From assembly GCF_003233655.1 (NCBI RefSeq), contig NZ_CP029829.1:1126978-1190977 (forward strand): a stretch of DNA of 64,000 nucleotides. Direction: 5' to 3'. Below, one piece after another: positions 1 to 9,180 of the stretch. The position numbers and the translations under genes are program-made. The notes under the pieces are model-generated. The model had not been told where the DNA came from, ran no database searches, and saw only the letters and a program-made list of their open reading frames with translations. The stretch comes from Azospirillum ramasamyi. Lineage in GTDB: Bacteria > Pseudomonadota > Alphaproteobacteria > Azospirillales > Azospirillaceae. Numbering within the stretch: the first letter of the stretch is position 1; the number at the start of each line of letters is the position of its first letter.

Positions 1-31
1 CATGCCGCCACCGGCTGTCAAGCCCCGGCGT

Positions 32-751
32 TCACGTTCCTTCCGGCGGCGGAGCGACGGCGTAGCTGCTGTGGTCCTCCTTGCGGCGCTCGTCCGACGG
101 CAAGCGGCCCTTGACCAGGAAGCTGACATTCTCCGCCACGTTGGTGGCATGGTCGCCGATGCGCTCGATCGACTTGGCGGCGAACAGCAGATGGGTGCAG
201 CCGGTGATCTGGGCCGGCGATTCCATCATGTAGGTCAGGAATTCCCGGAACAGCGCGGTATAGGCCGCATCGACCTCTCCGTCGCAGTCGCGGACGGCGG
301 CGGCCAGATCGGCGTCCTGTTCGATGTAGGCGCGGCGCATGTCGCCGATCATCACCTGCACCATGCGGCCCATCCGGACCAGCGAGGCGACCGGCGGCGC
401 AACCGGCAGGGTGGACAGCGTGACCGCCCGCTTGGCGACGGATCTGGCGAAATCGCCCATCCGCTCCAGGTTGGAGGCGATCTTCAACGCCGCGACGATC
501 TCGCGCAGATCCTTGGCCATCGGCTGGCGCAGAGCGATCAGGCGGACGGTCATCGCCTCCACCTCCATCTCCAGCCGGTCGATTTCGGCGTCGCCCTTCA
601 GCACCTCGCCCGCGATTTCGGCATCCAGACCGGCCAGCGAATCGAGGGCAAGCCCGACCTGCCGCTCCACCAGTTCGCCCATGCGGTCGATGGCGGTGCG
701 CAGCGCCTCCAGTTCGGTGTCGAAAGCCGCAAGCGTGTGTCCACCCGACAT
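32..751 (-). CDS. phoU: Phosphate transport regulator PhoU
   Basis: This 239-residue protein has the standard PhoU length and reads as two PhoU helical repeats with the metal-site-like patches LERMGDFARS and IERIGDHATN. PhoU restrains the PhoR-PhoB response and the Pst phosphate transporter at the inner membrane. The ATG at 751 is chosen because AAGGAG lies just upstream and MSGGHT matches family N-termini. A longer reading frame continues upstream but runs antisense to the pentapeptide gene. An ATG at positions 3-1 on the same strand, 28 bases after the phoU stop, could be the first codon of phoB, the usual downstream neighbour, but nothing more of it is visible. Confidence 0.95.
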   Translation of the reverse strand: MSGGHTLAAFDTELEALRTAIDRMGELVERQVGLALDSLAGLDAEIAGEVLKGDAEIDRLEMEVEAMTVRLIALRQPMAKDLREIVAALKIASNLERMGDFARSVAKRAVTLSTLPVAPPVASLVRMGRMVQVMIGDMRRAYIEQDADLAAAVRDCDGEVDAAYTALFREFLTYMMESPAQITGCTHLLFAAKSIERIGDHATNVAENVSFLVKGRLPSDERRKEDHSSYAVAPPPEGT

Positions 752-940
752 ATTCCCAAACTCCTTGCTGTGACAGGCGGTCCGGCGCCCGACGCCTTCG
801 CAGATGGGGCGTGGGCGCCGCCGTGCCAAGCCGCCGGCGCACCGGACGTGCACTGGTGGTGGCCTTAACCTTTGGCATAGATTATTTCCGGACACTGGTC
901 TATCGATTGACCACGCAACCAGACAGACCGGACAGGACCG

Positions 941-2248
941 ATGACGCCGCACGAGTTGGTTGCCGTGCTGGAAAAGCACGAACGCTGGCTGAAGAACAAG
1001 TCGGGCGGTTCGCGCGCCAACCTGACCATGGCGAACATGGAGGGTTCCAACCTGTCCGGGGTGAACCTGGCTCAGGGCAAGCTGTCCGGCGCCAACCTGT
1101 CCCATTGCGACCTGTCCAACGCCAATCTCAGCACCGCGGACCTGTTCGCCGCCCATCTGACCAAGGCCGATCTGTCGGGCTGCAACCTGTACCGCGCCGA
1201 CCTGCGCGGCGCCCATATGCGCGGCGCCAAGATGAAGCGCGCCATCCTGAAGGAGGCCGACCTGCGCGGCGGCGCCCTGCTCTATGGCGGGCAAGGCGGC
1301 GGCAAGGGGCTGGATTTCGTCCGCTCCGATCTGGCCGGCAGCGATTTCGACGATGCGTCGCTGACGAACGCCAACCTGTCGGGCGCCGATCTGACCGATG
1401 TGTCGATGAACGGCGCCGATTGCGAGGGCGCGCTGCTGACCGGCGCCACGTTGATGCGCGCCAGCATGAAGAGCTGCAATCTCGCACGCGCCGACCTGCG
1501 CGGCAGCAACCTGTCCGGCGTGAACCTGCAGGGCGCGGTTCTGCGCGACGCCAATCTGACCGGCGCGATGCTGGCCGGCGCCAACCTGCGCAACGCCGAC
1601 CTGCAGGGCGCCAAACTGGAGGGGGCCGATCTGGCCGGCGCCGACACCACCGGCGCCAATCTGGCGCGGTCGGCCGACAATTTCTCCGTCCAGATCCAGC
1701 AGGCCCTGCACAGCCACTACACCTGGATCAACACCAACGGCACGATGGGCGCCCGCGCCGACCTGACCGGCGCCGATCTCAGCCACATCGACCTATCGGG
1801 CGTGAATCTGTCCGGCGCCAACCTGAAGCGCGCCAACCTCAGCGGCGCCAAGCTGCGCGAGGCGCTGCTGATCATGTGCGACATCTCCGAGGCGGTGCTG
1901 GCCGGCGCCGACCTCGGCGGCGCGATCCTGGATGGCGCCACCTTGCGCGGCGCCAACATGGACGGGGTGCGGCTGGACGGGGCCGGCATCGGCTGGGTCG
2001 ACATCAAGGGGCCGGACGGCCAGCCGACCGGCCGGCTATGGGCGGCGAATTTGACCGGCGCGCGGCTGACCAACGCGTCCTGCATCCGTACCAACCTGCG
2101 CGGCGCCAACCTGTCCGGCTGCGATTTCGCCAACGCCAACCTGACCGGCGCGATCCTGAGCGACGCGAACATCCGCGACGCCAAATTCACCGGAGCCAAC
2201 CTGACCGGCGCCAGCCTGCCGCCGCCGCCCGACCCGGACGACGATTGA
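941..2248 (+). CDS. Pentapeptide repeat protein
   Basis: The 435 residues are almost entirely A(D/N)LXX pentapeptides (for example ANLSGADLTD), expected to fold as a right-handed quadrilateral beta-helix. About 30 non-repeat residues (MTPHELVAVLEKHERW) come first. The repeats are broken near residues 108-125, 245-270 and 348-370, so there are probably several coils. No signal peptide or membrane segment is visible, so it is likely cytoplasmic. Some family members mimic DNA and bind gyrase, but most have no known role and nothing here specifies one. It is divergent from phoU with about 190 bases between, and ends 3 bases before a strong hairpin. Confidence 0.93.
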   Translation: MTPHELVAVLEKHERWLKNKSGGSRANLTMANMEGSNLSGVNLAQGKLSGANLSHCDLSNANLSTADLFAAHLTKADLSGCNLYRADLRGAHMRGAKMKRAILKEADLRGGALLYGGQGGGKGLDFVRSDLAGSDFDDASLTNANLSGADLTDVSMNGADCEGALLTGATLMRASMKSCNLARADLRGSNLSGVNLQGAVLRDANLTGAMLAGANLRNADLQGAKLEGADLAGADTTGANLARSADNFSVQIQQALHSHYTWINTNGTMGARADLTGADLSHIDLSGVNLSGANLKRANLSGAKLREALLIMCDISEAVLAGADLGGAILDGATLRGANMDGVRLDGAGIGWVDIKGPDGQPTGRLWAANLTGARLTNASCIRTNLRGANLSGCDFANANLTGAILSDANIRDAKFTGANLTGASLPPPPDPDDD

Positions 2249-2250
2249 AG

Positions 2251-2284
2251 CCGCCGGGGGTAAGGTCCGACTTACGCCCGGCGG
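2251..2284. terminator. Bidirectional terminator hairpin
   Basis: Fourteen-base arms (2251-2264 and 2271-2284) pair with a single mismatch around a 6-base loop. The hairpin lies exactly between the converging pentapeptide and MarR genes. The flanking T/A tracts are short, so it may act as a stem-dependent terminator for both. Confidence 0.7.
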
Positions 2285-2286
2285 TA

Positions 2287-2805
2287 TTACTCGTCCGCGC
2301 CGCCGCGGGTGGGCGCCGCGGCGGCGGCGTTGAGGTTCGCACCGACGCGGCGCAGCACGTCCAGCGTCAGTTCCAACTCGTCCGGCGAGATGCCCTGAAT
2401 GGCGAGCTGCCCGATTTCCGACGCGCTGGGCATCATCGAATTGCGGAGCGCTCGGCCCTTGTCGGTCAGGAAGATGTTCATCTTACGGCGGTCATGGCAG
2501 TTGCGCACCCGCTGGACCAGCCCCTGCCCTTCCATCACGTTGACGGCGGTGACGGTGGTCGGCTCCATCATGCCGACGCGGTGGCTGAGTTCGCGTTGGG
2601 TCAGGCCGTCTTCCTCCCACAGGGCGCGCAGGAAAAACCACTGTCCCATGCTGACGCCCGACCGTGCGATGCGCGTCTGCAGAGCGCGGGCGAATGCGCG
2701 GTTCACTTCACGGACGACGAACGATAATGCACCGTCGGACGCATCGGCTGCATCCTCCGAACCGTCGGGGCGCTCCGGCTCCCACCCCTTGACAGACGCC
2801 TCCAT
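2287..2805 (-). CDS. MarR family transcriptional regulator
   Basis: A 172-residue winged-helix regulator. The recognition region (GLTQRELSHRVGMMEPTTVT) is followed by the MarR wing signature (NCHDRRKMNIFLTDKG). The N-terminal 30 residues are acidic and probably disordered. The ATG at 2805 is preferred because GAGAGA lies upstream; the same frame extends to 2865 without a better ribosome site. Family members repress nearby or divergent genes and respond to small aromatic or oxidative ligands; the ligand here is unknown. It is divergent from the carbamoylputrescine amidase across a 540-base region with palindromes, so it may control that gene or itself. Confidence 0.9.
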   Translation of the reverse strand: MEASVKGWEPERPDGSEDAADASDGALSFVVREVNRAFARALQTRIARSGVSMGQWFFLRALWEEDGLTQRELSHRVGMMEPTTVTAVNVMEGQGLVQRVRNCHDRRKMNIFLTDKGRALRNSMMPSASEIGQLAIQGISPDELELTLDVLRRVGANLNAAAAAPTRGGADE

Positions 2806-3347
2806 ACCGACAATCTCTCTGCCGTCGTTACCGATCCAACAACCATTCCCGCCCACCGGGTGCAAGCGCCGGGCGGTTGCCCGTCGGGATACCTGACGCC
2901 ATAGCGTCGGCCGGATCCGTGCCGTCCTGGCGATACCACCTTGACACGAATGGTCTTGGCTGTGTCATCCAATCATAACGTGCTGTGTGCAAAGCGCAAA
3001 TCAATTGCGTGGCCGTCGACCGCAGGCATGCAATGATATGTCTGTCATGGGATCGGCGAATCCCGTTCGACTTAAGCAGAACGGCGGACCGTATACGGTG
3101 CATAGCCGCTTTGTGTGCAGTCGAACTTTTCAGATGAGGCGCGGATTGCCATATCCCCATATGGTGAAGAGCACGAAGTTTGCTTTTTAGATCGGTTTTA
3201 TTTGCAAGATCGAATTGCCGCGCCGATGAAATGTGAACATTTCGCTAAAATCCAACAAACTCCCTCTCCGCCGCTTGTGTCCGCCGCGACCTTCGGTCAC
3301 ACAGACGTCAATCGCCTCAGTTGCCGCAACAGGAGCCAGCGACCGCA
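2806..3347. other. Intergenic regulatory region between marR and aguB
   Basis: No convincing gene is present. The stretch is visibly more AT-rich than the surrounding coding DNA. It contains TGACAC/GTGTCA half-sites 14 bases apart (2942-2967), a GACGC-CATA-GCGTC hairpin near 2894-2907, CCATATGG near 3158, and a perfect GAAATGT-GA-ACATTTC palindrome at 3228-3243. This is plausible space for two divergent promoters and a MarR operator. No binding site is proven. Confidence 0.5.
3228..3243. promoter_or_regulatory. Palindromic operator candidate upstream of aguB
   Basis: Perfect 7-base arms (GAAATGT and ACATTTC) flank a 2-base centre about 105 bases before the amidase start. The size and symmetry fit a dimeric winged-helix regulator such as the divergent MarR protein, which is an inference from position. 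Confidence 0.4.
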
Positions 3348-4256
3348 ATGACCGCTTCGCCGACCGTCCCCTCGTCCCGTACCGTCACCGTCGCCGCCAC
3401 CCAGATGGCCTGCAGTTGGGACCGTGCCGCCAACGTAGACGGCGTCGAATCGCTGATTCGCGAGGCGGCCGCCAAGGGCGCGCAGATCATCCTGCCGCAG
3501 GAACTGTTCGAGACGCCCTATTTCTGCAAGGACCAGAAGCAGTCGCTGTTCGAACTCGCCGCCCCGGCCGAAGGCCATCCGGTGATCGAGCGGATGCGGT
3601 CGCTGGCGCGCGAGTTGTCGGTGGTGATCCCCGTCAGCTTCTTCGAAAAGGCGCGCAACGCCTATTACAACTCCATGGCCATGGTCGATGCGGACGGCAG
3701 CCTGCTGGGCATCTACCGCAAGTCCCACATTCCCGACGGGCCGGGCTATCAGGAGAAGTTCTATTTCAGCCCCGGCGACACCGGCATTCCGGTGTTCAAG
3801 ACCCGTTACGCGACGGTCGGCTGCGCCATCTGCTGGGACCAGTGGTTCCCGGAGACCGCCCGCATCATGGCGTTGAAGGGGGCGGAAATCCTTTTCTATC
3901 CGACCGCCATCGGGTCGGAGCCGCAGGATAGCTCGATTGACAGCCAGGGCCATTGGACCCGGGTGATGCAGGGTCATGCCGGCGCCAACCTGATGCCGCT
4001 GGTCGCGTCCAACCGCGTCGGGGTTGAGCAGGGGGAAAGCTGCGCGCTGACCTTCTACGGCTCGTCCTTCATCGCCGGGCCGCAGGGCGAGATCGTGGCG
4101 CAGGCCGACCGCGAGAGCCGTACGGTGCTGACCGCGACCTTCGACCTCGACCGCATCGCGGCCCAGCGTGCCTCCTGGGGCGTCTTCCGCGACCGCCGTC
4201 CGGAACTGTACGGCGCCCTGCTGACGCTGGATGGAGAAACCACGCCGCGGCGCTGA
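3348..4256 (+). CDS. aguB: N-carbamoylputrescine amidase
   Basis: A 302-residue nitrilase-superfamily enzyme. The Glu-Lys-Cys triad is visible as E52 (LPQELFETPYFCK), K125 (IYRKSHIPDGPGY) and C162 (GCAICWDQWFPE). The GPGYQEKFYF and WFPETAR segments are typical of the plant and bacterial AguB branch, which hydrolyses N-carbamoylputrescine to putrescine, CO2 and ammonia. No agmatine deiminase gene lies next to it here. The ATG at 3348 has AGGAG 12 bases upstream; a TTG at 3321 is possible but less likely. The gene stands alone and converges on the SprA-like gene across a short GC hairpin at 4262-4288. Confidence 0.93.
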   Translation: MTASPTVPSSRTVTVAATQMACSWDRAANVDGVESLIREAAAKGAQIILPQELFETPYFCKDQKQSLFELAAPAEGHPVIERMRSLARELSVVIPVSFFEKARNAYYNSMAMVDADGSLLGIYRKSHIPDGPGYQEKFYFSPGDTGIPVFKTRYATVGCAICWDQWFPETARIMALKGAEILFYPTAIGSEPQDSSIDSQGHWTRVMQGHAGANLMPLVASNRVGVEQGESCALTFYGSSFIAGPQGEIVAQADRESRTVLTATFDLDRIAAQRASWGVFRDRRPELYGALLTLDGETTPRR

Positions 4257-4306
4257 TCGTCGCGGCGGCATTCCCATTGCGCCGCCGCCGTCAATGACCG
4301 CCGGAA

Positions 4307-4882
4307 TCAGATGGTCAATCCCGTGCCGGACTGGGCATAGCCCAGGGACTGTGCCGCTCCGTAGGCCGCGGCGGCACGTCCGGCCGGGGAGTCCCCCTCT
4401 TGCCGGCGCTGCTCCGCCTGCGCCTGCAACTTCGCCGCATCGGCCTGGGCGGCGACGCGCATGTCCTGTGGCGACGGGTCGGCGGGAGCGAGGGCGGCGG
4501 CCTTCACCTGCTCCATCTTGGCGACGGTGTCGGCCGGCTCCGATTCGGTGCTGACGTCGATCGGCACCTCGCCCGCGGTGGCGTAGGTCTTGCCGTCCGG
4601 CCCGCGCGTGTAGGTGAAGGACGCGCCGCCGGCATGGCTGCCGCCGGCCGCCTGATGCGCCGCCTCGTGCTGGCGGACATTCGCGTCGATCTGCTTGAGC
4701 TTCTGGACCTGCTGCCGGGCCGCATCGGACAGGGCGACCGTGTCGGTCGGCCCGGCGGAGCCGCCCTCCTTCGCGCCGGACGCACCCGTCCCCTGGCCCC
4801 GCGACGGCTGGTTGCGCGGGGGGATGGCGCTGGTCCCGATGGACAGGCTGGAGATGGAAAGGTCGGCGGCCACCGTCCACAT
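4307..4882 (-). CDS. SprA-related putative metalloprotease
   Basis: A 191-residue protein with HEAAH at residues 72-76 ([13 protein letters not shown]), followed by a glycine-rich stretch and [20 protein letters not shown]. This matches the SprA-related family (putative metalloprotease CJM1_0395 type), in which HExxH-like His and Glu residues suggest zinc. The N-terminal 50 residues are low complexity and the C-terminus is Ala/Gln-rich. No signal peptide is clear. The start is uncertain: ATG at 4882 follows TTGAGG closely and a TTG lies at 4888. Substrate and role are unknown. Confidence 0.75.
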   Translation of the reverse strand: MWTVAADLSISSLSIGTSAIPPRNQPSRGQGTGASGAKEGGSAGPTDTVALSDAARQQVQKLKQIDANVRQHEAAHQAAGGSHAGGASFTYTRGPDGKTYATAGEVPIDVSTESEPADTVAKMEQVKAAALAPADPSPQDMRVAAQADAAKLQAQAEQRRQEGDSPAGRAAAAYGAAQSLGYAQSGTGLTI

Positions 4883-4970
4883 CCTCAAGAAGGGTCCGGT
4901 CTTCCGCTCAATTTAGGACGAATCGGCCGCACCGGCAACGGTAAGGCCGTTTCGTTCCCCGCTGTTCCGC

Positions 4971-6035
4971 TCAAGCCCGCGCGAAGCCGGTCAGCACATT
5001 GGCGACGTTCACGCCCAGGTCGTCGACGGCATAACCGCCCTCCATCACGAACAGCGTCGGCAGGCCGATGCCGGCGATGGCGGCCCCCATGCGCAGGAAA
5101 TCCTCCGACAGCAGCCGGAAGCGGGAGATCGGATCGCCGCCATAGGTGTCCGCCCCAAGCGACAGCACCAGGGCATCCGCCCCGAACTCCCGGATTCGGT
5201 CCGCAGCGGCGGCCAGCGCCTGGGCGTAGCCGGCCCAGTCGGTGCCCCAGGGCAGCGTCAGGTTCAGGTTCGCCCCCTCGCCCGCCCCGGTCCCGGTCTC
5301 GTCGGCATGACCGCAGAAATAGGGGAACTCGTCGAGCGGATCGGCGTGGATCGACACGAACAGCACATCGCCGCGTTCCCAGAAGATTTCCTGCGTGCCG
5401 TTGCCGTGATGGTAATCGACGTCCAGCACCGCCACCCGCGCGGCCCCGCCGTCGCGCAGGGACTGCGCCGCGACGGCCGCATTGTTCAGGAAGCAGTAGC
5501 CGCCGTAGAAGGCATGCCCGGCATGGTGCCCCGGCGGGCGGCAGAGCGCGAAGGCGCTGCGGTCGCCGCCCCGCAGCCGGTCGGCGCCGGTCAGCGCGCA
5601 GTCCGCCGCCGCGGTCGCCGCCCGCCAGGTGCCGGCGGTGATCGGCGTTCCGGCATCGAAGGAATAGAAGCCGAGTCGCCCGTCGATCGACCGCGGCACC
5701 CGCCGCCGTGACATGCCCGGCGCCACCCAGTTCAGCGGCAGCGCGTCGATGTCCTCGCCATGCTCCTTCACCCAATCGTCCCAGGCGGTTTGGAGGAAGG
5801 CGAGATAGCCGGCGTCATGCACCCGCTCCAATGGGGCGAGGCCGTGACGGGTGGGTTCGACGATGGGGCCGAGCCCCACCGCCTCGATCCGCGCCCGCAC
5901 GATGTCGGCACGCGCCGGCTTCTCGTAGCAGGGGACGAGTTGTCCGTCGTTAAGTTCGGACCGACCGGCCTGCAGCCGGTGCTCTTCGCTGTGGATGACG
6001 ATCACGGCACTGACATCCTTGTGTTTTCCGGCCAT
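4971..6035 (-). CDS. Histone deacetylase family (acetylpolyamine amidohydrolase-like)
   Basis: A 354-residue arginase/deacetylase-fold enzyme. The active site reads RPPGHHAGHAFYGGYCFLNN (catalytic His pair 170-171) and VLDVDYHHGNGT (zinc ligands D207 and H209), with LGADTYGGDP carrying the third ligand. The FYGGYC and FPYFCGHADE segments resemble acetylpolyamine aminohydrolases, which deacetylate acetylputrescine or acetylspermidine. With the carbamoylputrescine amidase 0.7 kb away this hints at polyamine catabolism, though the genes converge and are not an operon. The start is not certain: ATG at 6035 gives the usual family length, while MMSRPS at 6101 has a stronger upstream GGGGA. Confidence 0.9.
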   Translation of the reverse strand: MAGKHKDVSAVIVIHSEEHRLQAGRSELNDGQLVPCYEKPARADIVRARIEAVGLGPIVEPTRHGLAPLERVHDAGYLAFLQTAWDDWVKEHGEDIDALPLNWVAPGMSRRRVPRSIDGRLGFYSFDAGTPITAGTWRAATAAADCALTGADRLRGGDRSAFALCRPPGHHAGHAFYGGYCFLNNAAVAAQSLRDGGAARVAVLDVDYHHGNGTQEIFWERGDVLFVSIHADPLDEFPYFCGHADETGTGAGEGANLNLTLPWGTDWAGYAQALAAAADRIREFGADALVLSLGADTYGGDPISRFRLLSEDFLRMGAAIAGIGLPTLFVMEGGYAVDDLGVNVANVLTGFARA

Positions 6036-6240
6036 CTGCCGGTGATTTGCCGTTCCACGGTCTCGCCGCGGCGGCGCGACTGACGGACGGCTCATCATAT
6101 CCCCACCCGCCGGTGCAGGGAGGCCGCCCTTTCGCATGGCGCCCCGAATGCTGACCATTGCCATCAGACCGATTGCCCCCGATAGTGTTATTCGGTTTTT
6201 TCTCGCCTATAGCGAGTGAATCGCGGGATATTCATCATCG

Positions 6241-9180
6241 ATGCTGGCCTCTGTGTGCAGGATATTCGTCCGGTTGGCACCGGGGACGGTGCTTTTGCTG
6301 TGGGCGTGCGCCGTGTTGGCTGCCGGGCCGACGCGAAGCGATCCTCATTCGCCGCCTTCCGCCTCTCCTCTGGAAGCCGCCTTTTCCGCCCGCGCCGGCG
6401 AACCGCTGCGTCAGTTCGGCTACGACCTGTTCACCCCCGCCCGCGAGCCGGTGGCGACCGGCGAGAGTGCGCCCGGTGCCGTGCAGGGCGACTATGTGCT
6501 GAATACCGGCGATGCCGTGACGGTGACCCTCCGCGGCCAGAAGTCATCCAGCAAGCGATTCGCCATCGACCGCAACGGCCAGCTCGTGGTGGACGACCTG
6601 CGCCCGCTCACCGCCGCGGGCCTGTCGCTGGACGCCCTCCGGCGGGAGCTTGCCTCTGCGGTCGCCGCGACCTGGCCCAACACCGAGGCTTTCGCCACCC
6701 TGGCGGAGGTGCGGCGGATCGGCGTGGTGGTCACCGGCGCCGTGGGGCGTCCCGGACGGCAGGAGGTCAGCGCGTTCGCCACCGCTCTCGACGCCCTGTC
6801 GGCGGCCGGCGGGGTGGAGCGGAGCGGCAGCTTGCGTGCCATCCGACTGATGCGTGCCGGCGGCGGCATCATCGTGGACCTGTATGCCCTGCAACTTGCC
6901 GGGGATGCCGGCAACGCCGACCAGCCGCTGCGCGACGGCGACCGCCTGTTCGTTCCCCCGCTGGGCGCCACGGTCGGGATCGCCGGACCGGTCAAGCGGC
7001 CGGGCATCTACGAACTGCCGCCCGGCGGCGCTCGGTTGTCGGCCACCGAACTGCGCGATCTGGCCGGCGGCGCGTTGCGGCCCGGCCGCGCCCGGCTGCT
7101 GCGATTCGGCATCGGTCCGTCCGGCGAGGAAACGACAGAGGAGATCGCGGACGCCAATGCCCGCCGCTTCGGCGACGGCGACCTGCTGCTGCTTTCGCCG
7201 CTGCGCGAGGACCGCCGGAATGACGTGCGGCTGGAGGGACATGTCCTGCGCCCCGGCGCGCGCGCCCTTCCCCCGGCGGGGACGCTCGGCGGATTGCTCT
7301 CCCGCAGCGACCTGCGCCCCGCCCCCTATTTGCCTTTCGCTGCGCTGGAGACCAGCGACCCCGGCACGGGCTCGCGGACCCTCCGTCCGGTCGATCTCTC
7401 CGCCGTGCTGAACGGGCGCGACCGCCGCCGGCTGGCCGAGGGCGACATCCTCTATGTGCTGGGAGCGGAGGATATCGATTTCCTGACTGCGGAGCCGGTG
7501 CTGGCCTTGCTTCGTGGCGAGCGGCAGCCGCCGGAGGACGCCTGCCTCGGTCTGGTCGCGCTGGCCCGCCACCTTGCCGCGGAACCCGCCGGTCGGCTCG
7601 CCACCGGTCCGCAGGCGCGCGCCGCCGCCGGTCTGACCGGCTCACGCACGCCCTGCCCGCCGCTGTTCGTCGCGGTGCCCGACCTGCTTCCCCTGGCCCT
7701 CCGCCACGCCGTGCTCCGGCTGTCCGGCGTCCCGCGTCCCGGTTTCTATCCGGTCGCGGGCGCCGCCAACGAGGCTGGCGCGGGCGCCCGCGAGACCATC
7801 GTCGAATCGGATGCGCCGCAATACGAATTGATGGGCCATGTCCGACGCCCCGGCACGCGCCGCCTGACCGCGGGAACGACCTTGCGCGGCGCTCTGGCCG
7901 AGGGCAAGGCCCTGAAGCGCGACGTCTATCCGCTGCTGGGGATCGTCGAGCGCTATGACCGGCGCAGCCTGACCCGGGCCTATCTGCCATTCTCCCCGCA
8001 GGAGGTGGCCGCCGGGCGCGCCGACCGTGGGCTTGCCGACGGCGACCGCATCCACCTGTTTGCCATCGACGACATTCGCAGCCTGGTGAAACCGGCCGAC
8101 GCCGGCACGATCGCCAATTCCGCCGAATCGGCCGAGGGAGAGGAGGCGGACGAACCGCCGATGCTGGCGGCATTGCTCGATCCCGCCATCGTCGCGCTGA
8201 TCGGCGAGCGGTCGGTGCAGGTGCGCGGCGCCGTCCGCGATCCCGGCGGCTATCCCGTCGCCGACCGCACGCCGTTGTCCGCGCTGGTCGCCGTCGCCGG
8301 CGGGCTGTCGGCCGATGCCGATCCGGCCGCGGCGGAACTGACGGCCGCGACCGGCAGCCGCAGCATCGTCGATCTCGGCCGCGACGGAGCACGCATGGCC
8401 GGCATCGGCGACGCGTTGCGGATCAATCCGCGGCCCCAGGCGCTGGAGTCGCGCGCCGTCGCCATCGAAGGGGCGGTGCGCCGGCCCGGCCGGTACGACA
8501 TCGGCCGCAACGAGACGCTGTCCTCCCTGATCGCACGGGCCGGCGGCCTGCTGGAGGATGCCTATCCCGCCGGAGCCGTCCTGACCCGCGAGAGCGAGCG
8601 CCGCCGCGAGAAGGAGCAGTTCCAGCGTCAGGCGCGGGAACTGGAACGCACGCTGGCGCTGGAGGTGGAAAAGGGCGAGCCGGTGAAGGCGGAGAATGTC
8701 GCGCTGGCCCGGCAGCTCGCCGCCCAGCTTCGCGGTGCGGAACCGCTCGGCCGCGTGGTGGTGGAGGCGGATCCCGCGGTTCTGCGCCAGCGACCCGAGT
8801 TGGATCCGCTGCTGGAGCCCGACGACCGGATCGTGATCCCAAAGCGCCCGCTGACTGTCGCCGTCGCCGGCGAGGTCCTGCACCCCACCGCCGCACAATT
8901 CGTCAGCGGCAAGAGCGCGGAAGATTACCTGAGCGAGGCCGGAGGGCCGACCCGCGATGCCGATACCGGCCGCAGCTTCCTGATTCTGCCCGACGGCCGG
9001 GCGCGTCCGCTGGCCGTGTCGTCCTGGAACCATCGGGTGGAGACGATTCCGCCCGGCTCCATCCTGGTGGTGCCGCGCGACCCGCGGCCCTATGACGGAC
9101 TCGACGTCGCCAAGACCTTCGGCAACATCCTGAGCCAGCTCGCCATCACCGCCGCTTCCGTTTCGGTGATCGCGCGATGA
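6241..9180 (+). CDS. SLBB-domain polysaccharide export protein, extra-long
   Basis: At 979 residues this is more than twice the size of Wza-type outer-membrane exporters. A hydrophobic N-terminal segment (residues 12-28) looks like a signal peptide without a canonical lipobox. A Poly_export-type domain follows (YVLNTGDAVTVTLRGQ, about 80-145). Then come seven SLBB-like units with the pattern hxGxVxxPGxY near residues 161, 245, 329, 528, 659, 740 and 875, and a charged helical insert at about 780-840. It probably forms or lines a periplasm-to-outer-membrane route for exopolysaccharide. Its stop overlaps the start of the glycosyltransferase (ATGA), so the two are translationally coupled. Confidence 0.9.
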   Translation: MLASVCRIFVRLAPGTVLLLWACAVLAAGPTRSDPHSPPSASPLEAAFSARAGEPLRQFGYDLFTPAREPVATGESAPGAVQGDYVLNTGDAVTVTLRGQKSSSKRFAIDRNGQLVVDDLRPLTAAGLSLDALRRELASAVAATWPNTEAFATLAEVRRIGVVVTGAVGRPGRQEVSAFATALDALSAAGGVERSGSLRAIRLMRAGGGIIVDLYALQLAGDAGNADQPLRDGDRLFVPPLGATVGIAGPVKRPGIYELPPGGARLSATELRDLAGGALRPGRARLLRFGIGPSGEETTEEIADANARRFGDGDLLLLSPLREDRRNDVRLEGHVLRPGARALPPAGTLGGLLSRSDLRPAPYLPFAALETSDPGTGSRTLRPVDLSAVLNGRDRRRLAEGDILYVLGAEDIDFLTAEPVLALLRGERQPPEDACLGLVALARHLAAEPAGRLATGPQARAAAGLTGSRTPCPPLFVAVPDLLPLALRHAVLRLSGVPRPGFYPVAGAANEAGAGARETIVESDAPQYELMGHVRRPGTRRLTAGTTLRGALAEGKALKRDVYPLLGIVERYDRRSLTRAYLPFSPQEVAAGRADRGLADGDRIHLFAIDDIRSLVKPADAGTIANSAESAEGEEADEPPMLAALLDPAIVALIGERSVQVRGAVRDPGGYPVADRTPLSALVAVAGGLSADADPAAAELTAATGSRSIVDLGRDGARMAGIGDALRINPRPQALESRAVAIEGAVRRPGRYDIGRNETLSSLIARAGGLLEDAYPAGAVLTRESERRREKEQFQRQARELERTLALEVEKGEPVKAENVALARQLAAQLRGAEPLGRVVVEADPAVLRQRPELDPLLEPDDRIVIPKRPLTVAVAGEVLHPTAAQFVSGKSAEDYLSEAGGPTRDADTGRSFLILPDGRARPLAVSSWNHRVETIPPGSILVVPRDPRPYDGLDVAKTFGNILSQLAITAASVSVIAR

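Noticed and set aside
752..1786. Upstream extension of the phoU frame through the pentapeptide gene
   Set aside because: The extension is antisense to well-formed pentapeptide repeats; the PhoU start with a ribosome site is at 751.
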